A stretch of 64,000 nt of DNA from Chitinivibrionales bacterium (GCA_014728215.1 WJLZ01000141.1:36620-100619), one strand, 5' to 3'. Shown: positions 37,084 to 45,964, counted from the first letter of the stretch. Translations and numbers: made by a program. Notes: generated by a model from the letters alone, not told the origin.

Positions 37084-38514
37084 ATGAATAAAACCTCACT
37101 CATGACGCGGCGTATCCGCAGTGGAAAATCACCGAACAGATCAAAATTTCCACGCAAAGGAAGAATACGGCTTATTCTCGGCATTATCGCGGCAGCCGTC
37201 CTCCTCCGTGTTTTCCTCGGCGCAAAGTCCGGAAAATCCGAAACCACGCATGGAAAAAAAACTACCGAAATAAAGCAGGCATCGGTCCATACACAGACAG
37301 ATAAAAAAAAGGGGAAACCATCACTCCCGGTCAAAAAGCGACGAGGCATGGTCGAATTTGACGATGTCAAGGCAGTGCTGAAAAAATATCCGCCCACCCG
37401 ATTTTCCATCAACGACACCCTTCATTTCAAAAAAGAATCGTGGATAGTCCATTATTCACTCGACACACTTATTCAGGAATATGGAAAGAAGCTGTTTAAA
37501 CGATACCATCCTCAATACGGTGCTGCCGTACTCATGGAGCCTTCAACAGGAAGAATAAAAGCGCTTCTCTCCTATACCCACGACAGTGCATCCTCTATCG
37601 GAACCGATCTGTATTGCAAAAGCATTTACCCGGCAGCATCCATTTTTAAAACAATTACTGTAGCCGCAGCACTGGAAAACAATCTCCTGACACCATCGAG
37701 CTGCATCAAACTCACCGGCCGGCGGTATACACTGTATAATTTTCAACTGGAAGAAGAGTTGAGTAACTACAAAAATATTTCCCTGACTAAGGCCTACGCC
37801 TATTCGATCAATCCGGTGTTTGGACGGATCGGTATTTATATTACCGGCTTTCAGGAACTTCAGGAGTATGCACACCGGTTCGGTTTCGGATCCTCGGTCC
37901 CCTTCGAACTCCCGGTCGAGAAATCGAAAGTCCTCCATTGTGACTCAACATTCTGTATCGCCGAACTGGCATCGGGATTCAATCAGAAAACTACGTTAAG
38001 CCCACTTTTGGGAGCACTCATTGCATCGGCCATTACCAACGACGGAAGGATGCCCTTTCCACGTCTGGTCGACAGCATTTCCGATTGCAGTACCGGGGAA
38101 ATCAGATACAAACCTGCAAACTCGACCTGGCGAGAACCGGTAAAACCGTCAACAGCACAAACGATTCGTACCATGATGTCAAAGGTTACGCGCAATGGGA
38201 CCGCGAGAAGATCTTTTCGGTATATGCGGAATTCATATCGTTTTAAAAACGTTGTTTACGGTGGTAAAACCGGCTCGGTTGATAAAGATGGCCTCGGTAA
38301 AGCCGACTGGTTTATCGGTTTTGCCAGCCATAACGATGATCCGCGGCAACGGGTCGCCGTGGGAGTTGTCACGGTTCACCATGCAAACTGGACAGTTCAC
38401 TCAAGCTATCTCGGAGCGGAATTGATGCGACGGTATATCCGAAATATTCAGCTTGCCGATGAACGGCGGGAAAAGCTTGCGAAATTAAAAGAGCAGGATG
38501 AGGTTGAAGGTTAA
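37084..38514 (+). CDS. Penicillin-binding transpeptidase domain protein
   Basis: 476 residues from ATG 37084; an upstream frame would begin inside the preceding terminator and is rejected. No strong ribosome site is present; ATG 37102 is an alternative. A single N-terminal membrane anchor (LILGIIAAAVLLRVFLG) and a Lys-rich stretch precede the transpeptidase domain. The active-site motifs are complete: SIFK (Ser186, Lys189), SIN (Ser241-Asn243) and KTG (Lys395). It lacks the glycosyltransferase domain of class A proteins and the large dimerisation domain of most class B ones. It would cross-link peptidoglycan in the periplasm. It precedes era, with a repeat-bearing gap between them. Confidence 0.88.
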   Translation: MNKTSLMTRRIRSGKSPNRSKFPRKGRIRLILGIIAAAVLLRVFLGAKSGKSETTHGKKTTEIKQASVHTQTDKKKGKPSLPVKKRRGMVEFDDVKAVLKKYPPTRFSINDTLHFKKESWIVHYSLDTLIQEYGKKLFKRYHPQYGAAVLMEPSTGRIKALLSYTHDSASSIGTDLYCKSIYPAASIFKTITVAAALENNLLTPSSCIKLTGRRYTLYNFQLEEELSNYKNISLTKAYAYSINPVFGRIGIYITGFQELQEYAHRFGFGSSVPFELPVEKSKVLHCDSTFCIAELASGFNQKTTLSPLLGALIASAITNDGRMPFPRLVDSISDCSTGEIRYKPANSTWREPVKPSTAQTIRTMMSKVTRNGTARRSFRYMRNSYRFKNVVYGGKTGSVDKDGLGKADWFIGFASHNDDPRQRVAVGVVTVHHANWTVHSSYLGAELMRRYIRNIQLADERREKLAKLKEQDEVEG

Positions 38515-38566
38515 ACGTTGAACGTAAAAAAAGAGACAAAAGCTAACGAAAGCGATTACGACAAAT
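38503..38566 (+). repeat. Short GTTGAAGGTT-type repeats joined to dispersed 30-base repeat, copy 2
   Basis: GGTTGAAGGTTAAACGTTGAA (split over 38503-38523) belongs to the same family as the tracts at 9205-9222 and 19204-19256. It is followed at 38537-38566 by the second copy of the AAAAGCTAACGA ... GATTACGACA element. The first part overlaps the 3' end of the transpeptidase gene. Confidence 0.55.
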
Positions 38567-38701
38567 GAAAGAAAAACCATACCCGATAACACTGTATCCT
38601 CTCTTACCGCACCCTGAACCCTTAGATCTGAGACAACGAGTGCGACAACGATTTGAGAGAGAAACCATCCACCCTGAATTAATGCAATTAACGGAAATAT
38701 C

Positions 38702-39604
38702 ATGACAAACACTTACCATTCTGCATTCATCGCCTTGATCGGGCGGCCAAACAGCGGGAAATCGACCCTGTTGAACACTATTCTCGGTGAACAGGTGTCG
38801 ATTGTGACCTCATTGCCCCAGACCACCCGGAAGAACCTCAAGGGGATCTATACCGACAGCGAGATGCAGCTTGTATTTATTGATACACCGGGTATTCATG
38901 GAGGAAAATACAAACTTAACACTGCCATGATCGATGAAGCTGAACGGGCGCTTAAGGAGGGTGATGTTGATATTGTCTGCTATGTTGTGGACCTCATGAG
39001 AGAGTTTGGTGAAGAGGAAGAGAAGATTGCCGGATTGGTGAGTAATTTTACCAGCAAGCGAATTATAATTTTCAATAAAAAGGATCGGATTCCCGACCCT
39101 GAAGCAAAAACAAGGGAGTTTCTGGAGAAATTCCCATCCTTGCAAGAGCTTCCCTCGCTCATTGTTTCAGCCACTGCTCCGGAGACGGGAGACCGGTTCT
39201 TAGAAGCAATCAAACCCCTCGTCCCCGAAGGGCCGCAGTATTTTCCGGAGGAAGACATTACCGATGAAAACCTTCGGTTCTTTGCGGCCGAATATATCAG
39301 GCGCTGTATTATTCAAAACACACGGCAGGAGATTCCCCATGCTTGTTTTGTGGAAATCGAATCGTACAAGGAAAAAGAGCAGGGGCATTTCATTGAAGCG
39401 ACCATTCATGTGGAAACCAAGGGGCAACGCGGCATCCTTGTTGGTAAAGGCGGCGCCGTGATCTCAAAAATCCGCTCCTATGCCGAAGCGGACCTCAGCA
39501 AGCTTACCGGGGTTCCCGCCTATATAAAGTGCCATATCAAAGTAACGCCGCACTGGCGCAATGACAAACGTTTTTTGCGCGAGCATGGCTATCCGGTTTC
39601 CTGA
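38702..39604 (+). CDS. era: GTPase Era, ribosome assembly
   Basis: 300 residues. GTPase motifs are G1 GRPNSGKS, the switch region SLPQTTRKNLKG, G3 DTPGIH and G4 NKKD. A C-terminal KH domain follows, with the invariant GQRGILVGKGGAVISKI. Length and domain order match Era, which binds the 3' end of 16S rRNA and helps mature the small subunit. The ATG follows CGGAA at a suitable distance. It converges on the lytic transglycosylase operon with only 2 bases between them. Confidence 0.96.
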   Translation: MTNTYHSAFIALIGRPNSGKSTLLNTILGEQVSIVTSLPQTTRKNLKGIYTDSEMQLVFIDTPGIHGGKYKLNTAMIDEAERALKEGDVDIVCYVVDLMREFGEEEEKIAGLVSNFTSKRIIIFNKKDRIPDPEAKTREFLEKFPSLQELPSLIVSATAPETGDRFLEAIKPLVPEGPQYFPEEDITDENLRFFAAEYIRRCIIQNTRQEIPHACFVEIESYKEKEQGHFIEATIHVETKGQRGILVGKGGAVISKIRSYAEADLSKLTGVPAYIKCHIKVTPHWRNDKRFLREHGYPVS

Positions 39605-39606
39605 AC

Positions 39607-40344
39607 TCAGGAATCGAGCGCCATATTTTGGAGCTTGTAATAGCTTTTAAGCACCTTGTTGAAGTAGCGGATTGAAAGCGGTTTTTTTCCGGCAAGGGTT
39701 TCTTCGATTGTTCCCGGCCCCTGATTATAGGCCAGAATTCCCAGTTTCAAACTTTTAAAATGGGCGATGACCCGGGTGAGATAGGCGATCCCGAGCACAA
39801 TATTGATCTCGGGTTTGAAAAGGTCTTTTTTCTCCAGTGCTCCCATTCCCAGATCCTCTGCAACCTCCCGGGCAGTTGCAAGCTTGAGCTGCATCAATCC
39901 GAAAGCTCCGCTGAGTCTGCCGCTTCGATAACGGCCTAGAGCCCGGGGATCGAATACGCTTTCCACATTGATAACGGCCAATACCAGCAACGGATCGTAG
40001 CCGAAGCTTTTACTGTTCACATACACGAGGTCGACCAGCTGGGCATAAATACGGGGAGACAACCGTCCTTTAGTAAAACGATAGAGAGGTGTATAAATCC
40101 GTTCTTTTTCGGCCAGTTCTTCCTTAAGATAATCAAGAGTGAGATTTTCGATCTTAAGCAGCGAAATCTGTTGCTGATGACGGTGTATTCTGTTCCCGTT
40201 TCGAATGATGACGCCGGTTAATAGGGTAAGAATAATCACAAAAACAAACACAAAGAGCATGCTCAAGGGCTCGGCAATCCATAATTTATTGCCGTGAGCC
40301 ACGATACCCAGTTTGAAATTTCGGTGATAATCTGATTTACTCAC
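39607..40344 (-). CDS. Membrane-anchored lytic transglycosylase (SLT domain)
   Basis: 245 residues. The GTG start at 40344 overlaps the stop of the upstream STAS gene by 8 bases, with no independent ribosome site, so translation is probably coupled. One N-terminal membrane helix (about 28-48, MLFVFVFVIILTLLTGVII) is followed by a short linker and an SLT domain: catalytic Glu in VINVESVFDPRA, then LSGAFGLMQL and LGILAYNQGPGTIEE. It should cut peptidoglycan strands from the periplasmic face of the inner membrane. It is the last gene of a three-gene operon with a STAS membrane protein and a GH57-like protein. Confidence 0.88.
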   Translation of the reverse strand: MSKSDYHRNFKLGIVAHGNKLWIAEPLSMLFVFVFVIILTLLTGVIIRNGNRIHRHQQQISLLKIENLTLDYLKEELAEKERIYTPLYRFTKGRLSPRIYAQLVDLVYVNSKSFGYDPLLVLAVINVESVFDPRALGRYRSGRLSGAFGLMQLKLATAREVAEDLGMGALEKKDLFKPEINIVLGIAYLTRVIAHFKSLKLGILAYNQGPGTIEETLAGKKPLSIRYFNKVLKSYYKLQNMALDS

Positions 40345-40966
40345 GGTTTTTTGTTGAGGTGTCGGGTAGAAGACCGAGTTGTTCCATGGGTTTGATTCTC
40401 TCGCGGAGTGTTTCTATCTCTTTTTCCGACTTTTTTTTCCAATGGGTCAATTCCCGTATTTCGATTTCCTGCTGATGAATTCTTTCATTCTGAAGATGAA
40501 TAATAAATCCCAGAGAAATAAACCATCCTGCAATGATTATAAGGAGAAAGAGTGCAACAGGAAGGGATATACGCACGCCGGTTTTTTTAAACAGCATTTC
40601 GCTTCTCCGCCGCATCGATCCCAGAAAACCACCGGCGGCCAATGCATGAGCATCGGGATAAATTGAAAAAATATTTTTATAGGGAGCGAATGCTTTGGTG
40701 ACGGTCTCATTTTTAAAAATAAACTGTAAAGCGCCGTTTTTACCCTGGATCATGTTGAGCAGATCTAAAAAGGCCGGGACGACCTGAGACCCAACATCGG
40801 TTACCTGTTCCATATCAACGACAATTTCCCGATTGCCGTCCTGAACAAGGCCCCCGATTTTTTCCCGCATATTGGGCACCTGTTCATTATGGAATGGACC
40901 CGAGAGAATAAGCCAGACGGCTTTTCCCTTGCTTTCGATAATAATATCAAGAGCCTCAGAGCGCAT
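40337..40966 (-). CDS. STAS-domain membrane protein with C-terminal coiled coil
   Basis: 209 residues from ATG 40966 (AAAGG upstream), overlapping the GH57-like gene by 11 bases. Residues about 5-115 resemble a STAS/anti-sigma-antagonist domain (GKAVWLILSGPFHNE, REIVVDMEQVTDVGSQVVP). The phospho-acceptor Ser usual in the DS loop appears as DVGSQ, so a Ser is present at that position. One membrane helix (about 132-156) follows, then a charged periplasmic or cytoplasmic coiled coil (about 160-200, QQEIEIRELTHWKKKSEKE). STAS domains rarely occur with this architecture outside SulP transporters. It may couple a cytoplasmic signal to the lytic transglycosylase encoded downstream. Confidence 0.7.
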   Translation of the reverse strand: MRSEALDIIIESKGKAVWLILSGPFHNEQVPNMREKIGGLVQDGNREIVVDMEQVTDVGSQVVPAFLDLLNMIQGKNGALQFIFKNETVTKAFAPYKNIFSIYPDAHALAAGGFLGSMRRRSEMLFKKTGVRISLPVALFLLIIIAGWFISLGFIIHLQNERIHQQEIEIRELTHWKKKSEKEIETLRERIKPMEQLGLLPDTSTKNRE

Positions 40967-42884
40967 CAACAGCCTTTCGCTTCATACGTATCTTCGTGCA
41001 TTCCATCTTCCCGATAAGGGACCACAGCGTGTTTTCCTCAAGATTTACAAGTGATGAAATAACCATTAAAACTCCGCACCCTCCGGGTTTTATGGTATCC
41101 GGAACCGGAGACGAACAGCACCAGACATCAACCGGTTTCTGTGTTGTAAAATCCAACCGTATGCCGGATTCGGCATCTTCGATTTTCCATTTTGACACAT
41201 CAGAATAAGCGATGCGATAGCTTTTCATATTAATCGGTTTTTCACCATCTTTACACATATAGGCTTCATCGGTTAGAACGCCCGAAATCATGAGATTCAG
41301 TTCGATAGCCAGTCGAAAAGAATGAGAAAGAAGTGAATGACTGGAAAGCTGATAGACAAAAGAAAGAGCAGCGACATCCTTCTCAAAACCAAACACTTTT
41401 TCGATACTCAAAGGGAAATTCTTTTTCTTTTCCAGAGAGATCGACCCAGTCCTGACAAGAACAGTCTTTACTCCAGTGGCACTCTTTTTCACTTTGTAGT
41501 CGTAATGACTTTTATAAAAATCTCCCTGCTCTTTGTATCTCCCGTCAATAAAATCATTCATCCCTACATTCGTATCGAAAATATGATCAACAAATGATGT
41601 TTTCGAACGGGAAGAAGTTATAATTCGGGGAATGACATTCTTTTCGGGATTGAAAGCGGCGCAAAGATTCCGTTTCCGGTGACGATAGTCCAGTTCAAAT
41701 ACATGGCCGCCGTTTTTGTGATCGATGTATGCTTTCAGAGGCCTGTTGGACATGACAATAGTCTTGGAGCCATCTTTGAGCAAATCGCTGATCTTAATCT
41801 GTCCGCCCTGTATTTTATCCTTTTTATGCAATTCACTCTCGATTTCCATCATGGCGCCATAACTCCAGATTCTGTCGGAAGGACACATGAATCCGTTGTT
41901 TTCTGATGGAACATACCGGTTTATATCCTGAGCAAAGAAGAGTTTCTTTTTTAAAGGTTTTATCCACTGAGGGTTAGGCCGGGAATAAACATTTTCACAA
42001 ACCTCCATCATTTTGCGTTGTATGATGCCTATCTGATCGAAGGTGTGGAGATAATTGAGAAAATACCGGATAGAATCCGGATCGTCGCGTTTAAAAACCA
42101 GACTGGGGGGAATATATTGAAGTCCCAGTGGAGGGTTGACCGAAAGGTACTCGCTGAAAAGGGTCAATTGATATTCGGCAAGAATACTTTCGAGGGCATC
42201 TGAAACCGAAATCAGCCATTCCAGACTTCCTTCTTCTTCAGCCAGGAGCGGAATCAGATAATCGATACACAGAAGCGGAATCGACAATTCGTTTGATATA
42301 TCATTCTCAAAGGCCTCCCGGATCCACGAAGCGATATCCCGGGGCACGGATGAGCTTCGGAAAATAGTAACCGGAAACATGGGCATCGGGATGCCGGCCT
42401 GTTCGGTAATCCAGTATCCCAGGCGATTCTGTGCTTCTTCGGGAAATATTGCCTTTGAGAGCACCATATACTGAATCCCGACATTTTTAAATATGTCAAT
42501 AAATGAAGGCTCCCAGTTTGAAAAGGAGGGAATAAAGCCCGCCGGACGTTCTTCGAGAAGCTCCTGACAGGTATCCAGACCGTGCCGGATATTTTCCTGG
42601 GATAATTTTCGGGGAGAAAAGCTGAGAAAAGGCTCGGTATAGCCGCAGGTAAGCCACTCGATTCTACCCTCCCGCTTAAGCTCTCTGAGCTGAACCAGAA
42701 ACAGAGGGTCGATAAATTCGAGCACATACCCGGGAACAGCGATATTAAACCTGAGATTGTGATGATCTGTACTCAGTCTGATCAATCGCTTGATAAAATC
42801 GTTTATCGTTCGTTTCAGCTCATCTTTGGGAAGAAGAGCATTTTTAAAGGGGCGAAGGAGGAAAGCTACGGCATTTCTTTTCAT
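40956..42884 (-). CDS. GH57-family-like protein, probably lacking the catalytic Glu
   Basis: 642 residues. The first half follows the family 57 (alpha-amylase/4-alpha-glucanotransferase) barrel: RIEWLTCGYTEPFLSFSP matches the conserved second motif, and GFIPSFSNWEPSF matches the third. In active enzymes the third motif is WLxERVWEP-like, with the nucleophile Glu; here the aligned position is Phe121. The N-terminal HQP motif is also missing. The second half (about 340-642) resembles the beta-sandwich C-terminal domains of these enzymes (GGHVFELDYRHRKRNL). It may bind rather than cleave glucans. It heads the operon with the STAS protein and lytic transglycosylase. There is no signal peptide, so it is likely cytoplasmic. 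Confidence 0.7.
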   Translation of the reverse strand: MKRNAVAFLLRPFKNALLPKDELKRTINDFIKRLIRLSTDHHNLRFNIAVPGYVLEFIDPLFLVQLRELKREGRIEWLTCGYTEPFLSFSPRKLSQENIRHGLDTCQELLEERPAGFIPSFSNWEPSFIDIFKNVGIQYMVLSKAIFPEEAQNRLGYWITEQAGIPMPMFPVTIFRSSSVPRDIASWIREAFENDISNELSIPLLCIDYLIPLLAEEEGSLEWLISVSDALESILAEYQLTLFSEYLSVNPPLGLQYIPPSLVFKRDDPDSIRYFLNYLHTFDQIGIIQRKMMEVCENVYSRPNPQWIKPLKKKLFFAQDINRYVPSENNGFMCPSDRIWSYGAMMEIESELHKKDKIQGGQIKISDLLKDGSKTIVMSNRPLKAYIDHKNGGHVFELDYRHRKRNLCAAFNPEKNVIPRIITSSRSKTSFVDHIFDTNVGMNDFIDGRYKEQGDFYKSHYDYKVKKSATGVKTVLVRTGSISLEKKKNFPLSIEKVFGFEKDVAALSFVYQLSSHSLLSHSFRLAIELNLMISGVLTDEAYMCKDGEKPINMKSYRIAYSDVSKWKIEDAESGIRLDFTTQKPVDVWCCSSPVPDTIKPGGCGVLMVISSLVNLEENTLWSLIGKMECTKIRMKRKAVDAL

Positions 42885-43075
42885 AGTAAAAAATTATATC
42901 ATTGCAATAATAATCTGTCCAATGGCATAATATACCTTCTTCCATGCACATTACCCTTGATGGAACCGGGAGAAGGCATTTATTTTCAAAGCCTTATTCT
43001 TCACTGTCTTCTTTAAAATACTGAGTATCAATGAATACTATGATGGTCATAACAATTTAAATTATGGAGGAAATA

Positions 43076-45829
43076 ATGCCAAAAAAGTATGTGTATTCTT
43101 TTGGTAAGACCAAAACCGACGGCAAAGCTGAAATGAAAAACCTTCTTGGAGGAAAGGGCGCCAACCTGGCTGAAATGAGCCGATTGGGGATTCCTGTTCC
43201 TGCCGGTTTTACGATTACGACAGACTGCTGTAATGACTATTTTGCTGCAGGTGCAAAGTTCCCCGAAGGCCTGAAAGATCAGGTGATGAAGTCTTTGAAG
43301 AAGGTCGAAAAAGATATGGGTATGGGCTATGGCGATACTCAAAATCCGCTATTGCTCTCCTGCCGTTCGGGAGCACGTCAGTCGATGCCGGGTATGATGG
43401 ATACTGTCTTGAACATCGGCCTGTGCACCGATACAATCCCCGGCCTTATTAATAAAACAGGCAACGAACGGTTTGTTTATGATTCCTATCGCCGTCTTAT
43501 TACCATGTATTCCGATGTGGTTATGGAGAAGGCTGAAGGCATCGAACCGGAAGAAGGCAGAGGCATTCGTGTTCAACTCGAAGAGATACTCGATGAACTC
43601 AAGGAAGAAAAAAAGTACGCCAATGATATCGAATTGACGATTGAGGATCTGAAATTTCTCTGTGATGCCTATAAGAAAAAAGTGAAAAAAGTGTTGAAAA
43701 AGCCATTCCCCGACGATGCGGAAAAGCAGCTCTGGGGTGGTATTGGCGCTGTTTTCAAAAGCTGGAACGGAAAGCGTGCTGTCTCATACCGTCGTATTGA
43801 AAGCATTCCCGACGAGTGGGGAACTGCAACTAATGTCCAGGCAATGGTATTTGGTAATATGGGCGAAAATTCTGCAACCGGTGTCGCATTCACCCGTAAC
43901 CCTGCCACCGGTGAAAATGCCTTCTATGGTGAATGGCTCGTGAACGCTCAGGGTGAAGACGTTGTTGCCGGTACCCGGACGCCGAATCCGCTTAACGAAA
44001 AAACCAAGAATGAGCAGAACGAGCATCTTTCGTCACTGGAAGAAGCCTATCCGAAACTTTACAAGGAACTCGACGCAATCCAGAGAAAACTCGAAAAGCA
44101 TTATAAAGATATGCAGGACCTCGAGTTCACCATTCAGGAAGGCACGCTGTATCTGCTTCAGACCCGTGTTGGAAAGCGGACCGGAACTGCGGCGCTCAAC
44201 ATGGCGATGGACATGCTTAACGAAAAACTTATCGATGAAAAGACGGCAGTAACCCGCCTGAAACCTGCGCAGCTCGATGAACTGTTGCATCCCATTGTTG
44301 ATCCGGCATCGGAAAAGAAAGCAAAAGCTATTGCCAAGGGTCTTCCTGCAGGACCCGGCGGCGCCTGTGGGCAAATCGTTTTTACTGCCGAAGAAGCTGT
44401 TGCATGGCATAAAAAAGGAAAAGTCGTTATTCTGGTTCGTGAAGAGACCTCACCGGAAGACGTTGAGGGAATGCGCGCCGCGGCGGGTATCCTGACCTCC
44501 CGGGGCGGTATGACCAGCCACGCAGCGCTTGTTGCCCGTGGATGGGGTAAATGCTGTATTGTCGGCGCAGGCATGATCAAACCTAATGTAAAGAGCAGAA
44601 TTATGATCATTGATGGTGTCACTTATAAGGAAGGTGATTACATCACTCTCAATGGCACCAGAGGACTTGTTTATGAGGGCCGGATCGAAATGATGGATGC
44701 CTCGGAAAATCCTCGTTTTAAGCATTTCATGAAAATAGTCGACAAATATCGTACCCTCGGTGTCAGAACCAACGCGGATACCCCCGAAGATGCTCAGGTT
44801 GCCCGTGATTTTGGTGCTGAAGGGATCGGTCTGTTCCGTACCGAGCACATGTTTTATGGCGGCGGCAGTGATGAACCGCTTTTCCTTCTCCGTAAAATGA
44901 TCCTCAGTGACAGCGATAAAGACCGTCGCAGCGCTCTTAAAGACCTGTTTAAATATGTAAAGCGCGATATCAAGAACACGATGAAAGTTATGGACGGACT
45001 GCCCGTAACTATCCGTCTTCTTGATCCGCCGCTCCATGAGTTCGTGCCTCAGGGCGAAGCCAAAGTAAGTGAACTGGCCAAGAGCCTTGGTATTAGTGCC
45101 GCTGAGGTTAAAAAGCGCGGTGAAGCTCTTCATGAAACTAACCCGATGATGGGACACCGGGGTGTTCGTATCGGTATTACCTATCCGGAAGTGACCGAAA
45201 TGCAGGTTCGCGCAATTCTTGAAGCAGCCGGTGAGCTGAAAAAGAATAATGCAAAAGCCATGCCAGAAATCATGATCCCGGTCACCTGTGATGTCAATGA
45301 ACTGAATGCTCAAAAAGCGATTGTCGATCGGGTACATAAAGAAGTCTGTAAAAAGCTGAATATCCGGAAAATCAACCATCTGGTTGGAACGATGATTGAA
45401 ATTCCACGGGCAGCGCTTCTTGCCGACAGGATGGCGGAAACAGCAGAATTCTTCTCTTTCGGTACCAACGATCTCACTCAGATGAGCTTTGGTTTCAGCC
45501 GTGACGATATCGGCGGATTTCTCCATGATTATCTCGATGAGAATATCCTCAAAGACGATCCGTTCCAGACTATCGATCAGGACGGCGTTGGTCAGCTTAT
45601 CGAAATGGGTGTGAAAAAAGGACGGAGTACCCGTGAAAAACTCAAAGTCGGTATCTGCGGTGAGCAGGGCGGTGACCCGGCCTCGGTCAATTTCTGTTAT
45701 AAGGTCGGTATGAACTACGTAAGCTGTTCACCCTATCGTGTTCCTATCGCACGACTGGCCGCAGCTCACGCTTCTATTGCTGCAGCTCCTGTTAAAAAGG
45801 CTGCAAAGAAAAAAGCAAAAAAGAGATAA
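43076..45829 (+). CDS. ppdK: Pyruvate, phosphate dikinase
   Basis: 917 residues from ATG 43076 behind GGAGG; an ATG 12 bases upstream lies over the ribosome site. The N-terminal ATP-grasp region contains LLGGKGANLAEMSRLGIPVP. The swivelling domain carries the phospho-His in GGMTSHAALVARGWGKCC, and the C-terminal PEP barrel contains GIGLFRTEHMF and SFGTNDLTQM. It interconverts pyruvate, ATP and phosphate with PEP, AMP and pyrophosphate, and in anaerobes often runs as a pyrophosphate-linked glycolytic step. An unusual Ala/Lys tail (VKKAAKKKAKKR) extends past the catalytic barrel. The gene is monocistronic, with a strong terminator after it. Confidence 0.96.
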   Translation: MPKKYVYSFGKTKTDGKAEMKNLLGGKGANLAEMSRLGIPVPAGFTITTDCCNDYFAAGAKFPEGLKDQVMKSLKKVEKDMGMGYGDTQNPLLLSCRSGARQSMPGMMDTVLNIGLCTDTIPGLINKTGNERFVYDSYRRLITMYSDVVMEKAEGIEPEEGRGIRVQLEEILDELKEEKKYANDIELTIEDLKFLCDAYKKKVKKVLKKPFPDDAEKQLWGGIGAVFKSWNGKRAVSYRRIESIPDEWGTATNVQAMVFGNMGENSATGVAFTRNPATGENAFYGEWLVNAQGEDVVAGTRTPNPLNEKTKNEQNEHLSSLEEAYPKLYKELDAIQRKLEKHYKDMQDLEFTIQEGTLYLLQTRVGKRTGTAALNMAMDMLNEKLIDEKTAVTRLKPAQLDELLHPIVDPASEKKAKAIAKGLPAGPGGACGQIVFTAEEAVAWHKKGKVVILVREETSPEDVEGMRAAAGILTSRGGMTSHAALVARGWGKCCIVGAGMIKPNVKSRIMIIDGVTYKEGDYITLNGTRGLVYEGRIEMMDASENPRFKHFMKIVDKYRTLGVRTNADTPEDAQVARDFGAEGIGLFRTEHMFYGGGSDEPLFLLRKMILSDSDKDRRSALKDLFKYVKRDIKNTMKVMDGLPVTIRLLDPPLHEFVPQGEAKVSELAKSLGISAAEVKKRGEALHETNPMMGHRGVRIGITYPEVTEMQVRAILEAAGELKKNNAKAMPEIMIPVTCDVNELNAQKAIVDRVHKEVCKKLNIRKINHLVGTMIEIPRAALLADRMAETAEFFSFGTNDLTQMSFGFSRDDIGGFLHDYLDENILKDDPFQTIDQDGVGQLIEMGVKKGRSTREKLKVGICGEQGGDPASVNFCYKVGMNYVSCSPYRVPIARLAAAHASIAAAPVKKAAKKKAKKR

Positions 45830-45850
45830 TCTCTTTTGTATAACTTTCAG

Positions 45851-45882
45851 AAAAAGCAAGGCAGTCATGCCTTGCTTTTTCT
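45851..45882 (+). terminator. Intrinsic terminator after ppdK
   Basis: The arms AAAAAGCAAGGCA and TGCCTTGCTTTTT form a 13-bp stem with a 4-base loop (GTCA), ending in TTTTTC. It is palindromic enough to act in both directions, but its place 21 bases after the ppdK stop shows its role. Confidence 0.9.
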
Positions 45883-45964
45883 TATTAAATCAGAAATTTT
45901 AAATCATACCATCCAATCTCTTTCCGGTTCCCCTCCGTATATTTCGTGGGGGAAATTTTAAAGT

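Noticed and set aside
38485..38712. Minus-strand frame of 75 codons with hydrophobic composition between the transpeptidase gene and era
   Set aside because: It spans the short repeats and the 30-base repeat, overlaps both genes, and its hydrophobic look comes from translating repeat DNA.
43208..43218. GATTACGACA inside ppdK, like part of the dispersed repeat
   Set aside because: Only the ten-base core matches, in a conserved coding region; chance match.
44450..45526. Minus-strand frame of 358 codons inside ppdK
   Set aside because: Antisense shadow of a highly conserved enzyme; no recognisable domain.
45851..45882. Long palindrome considered as a protein-binding operator
   Set aside because: Its place just after ppdK and the run of T at the end fit an intrinsic terminator.
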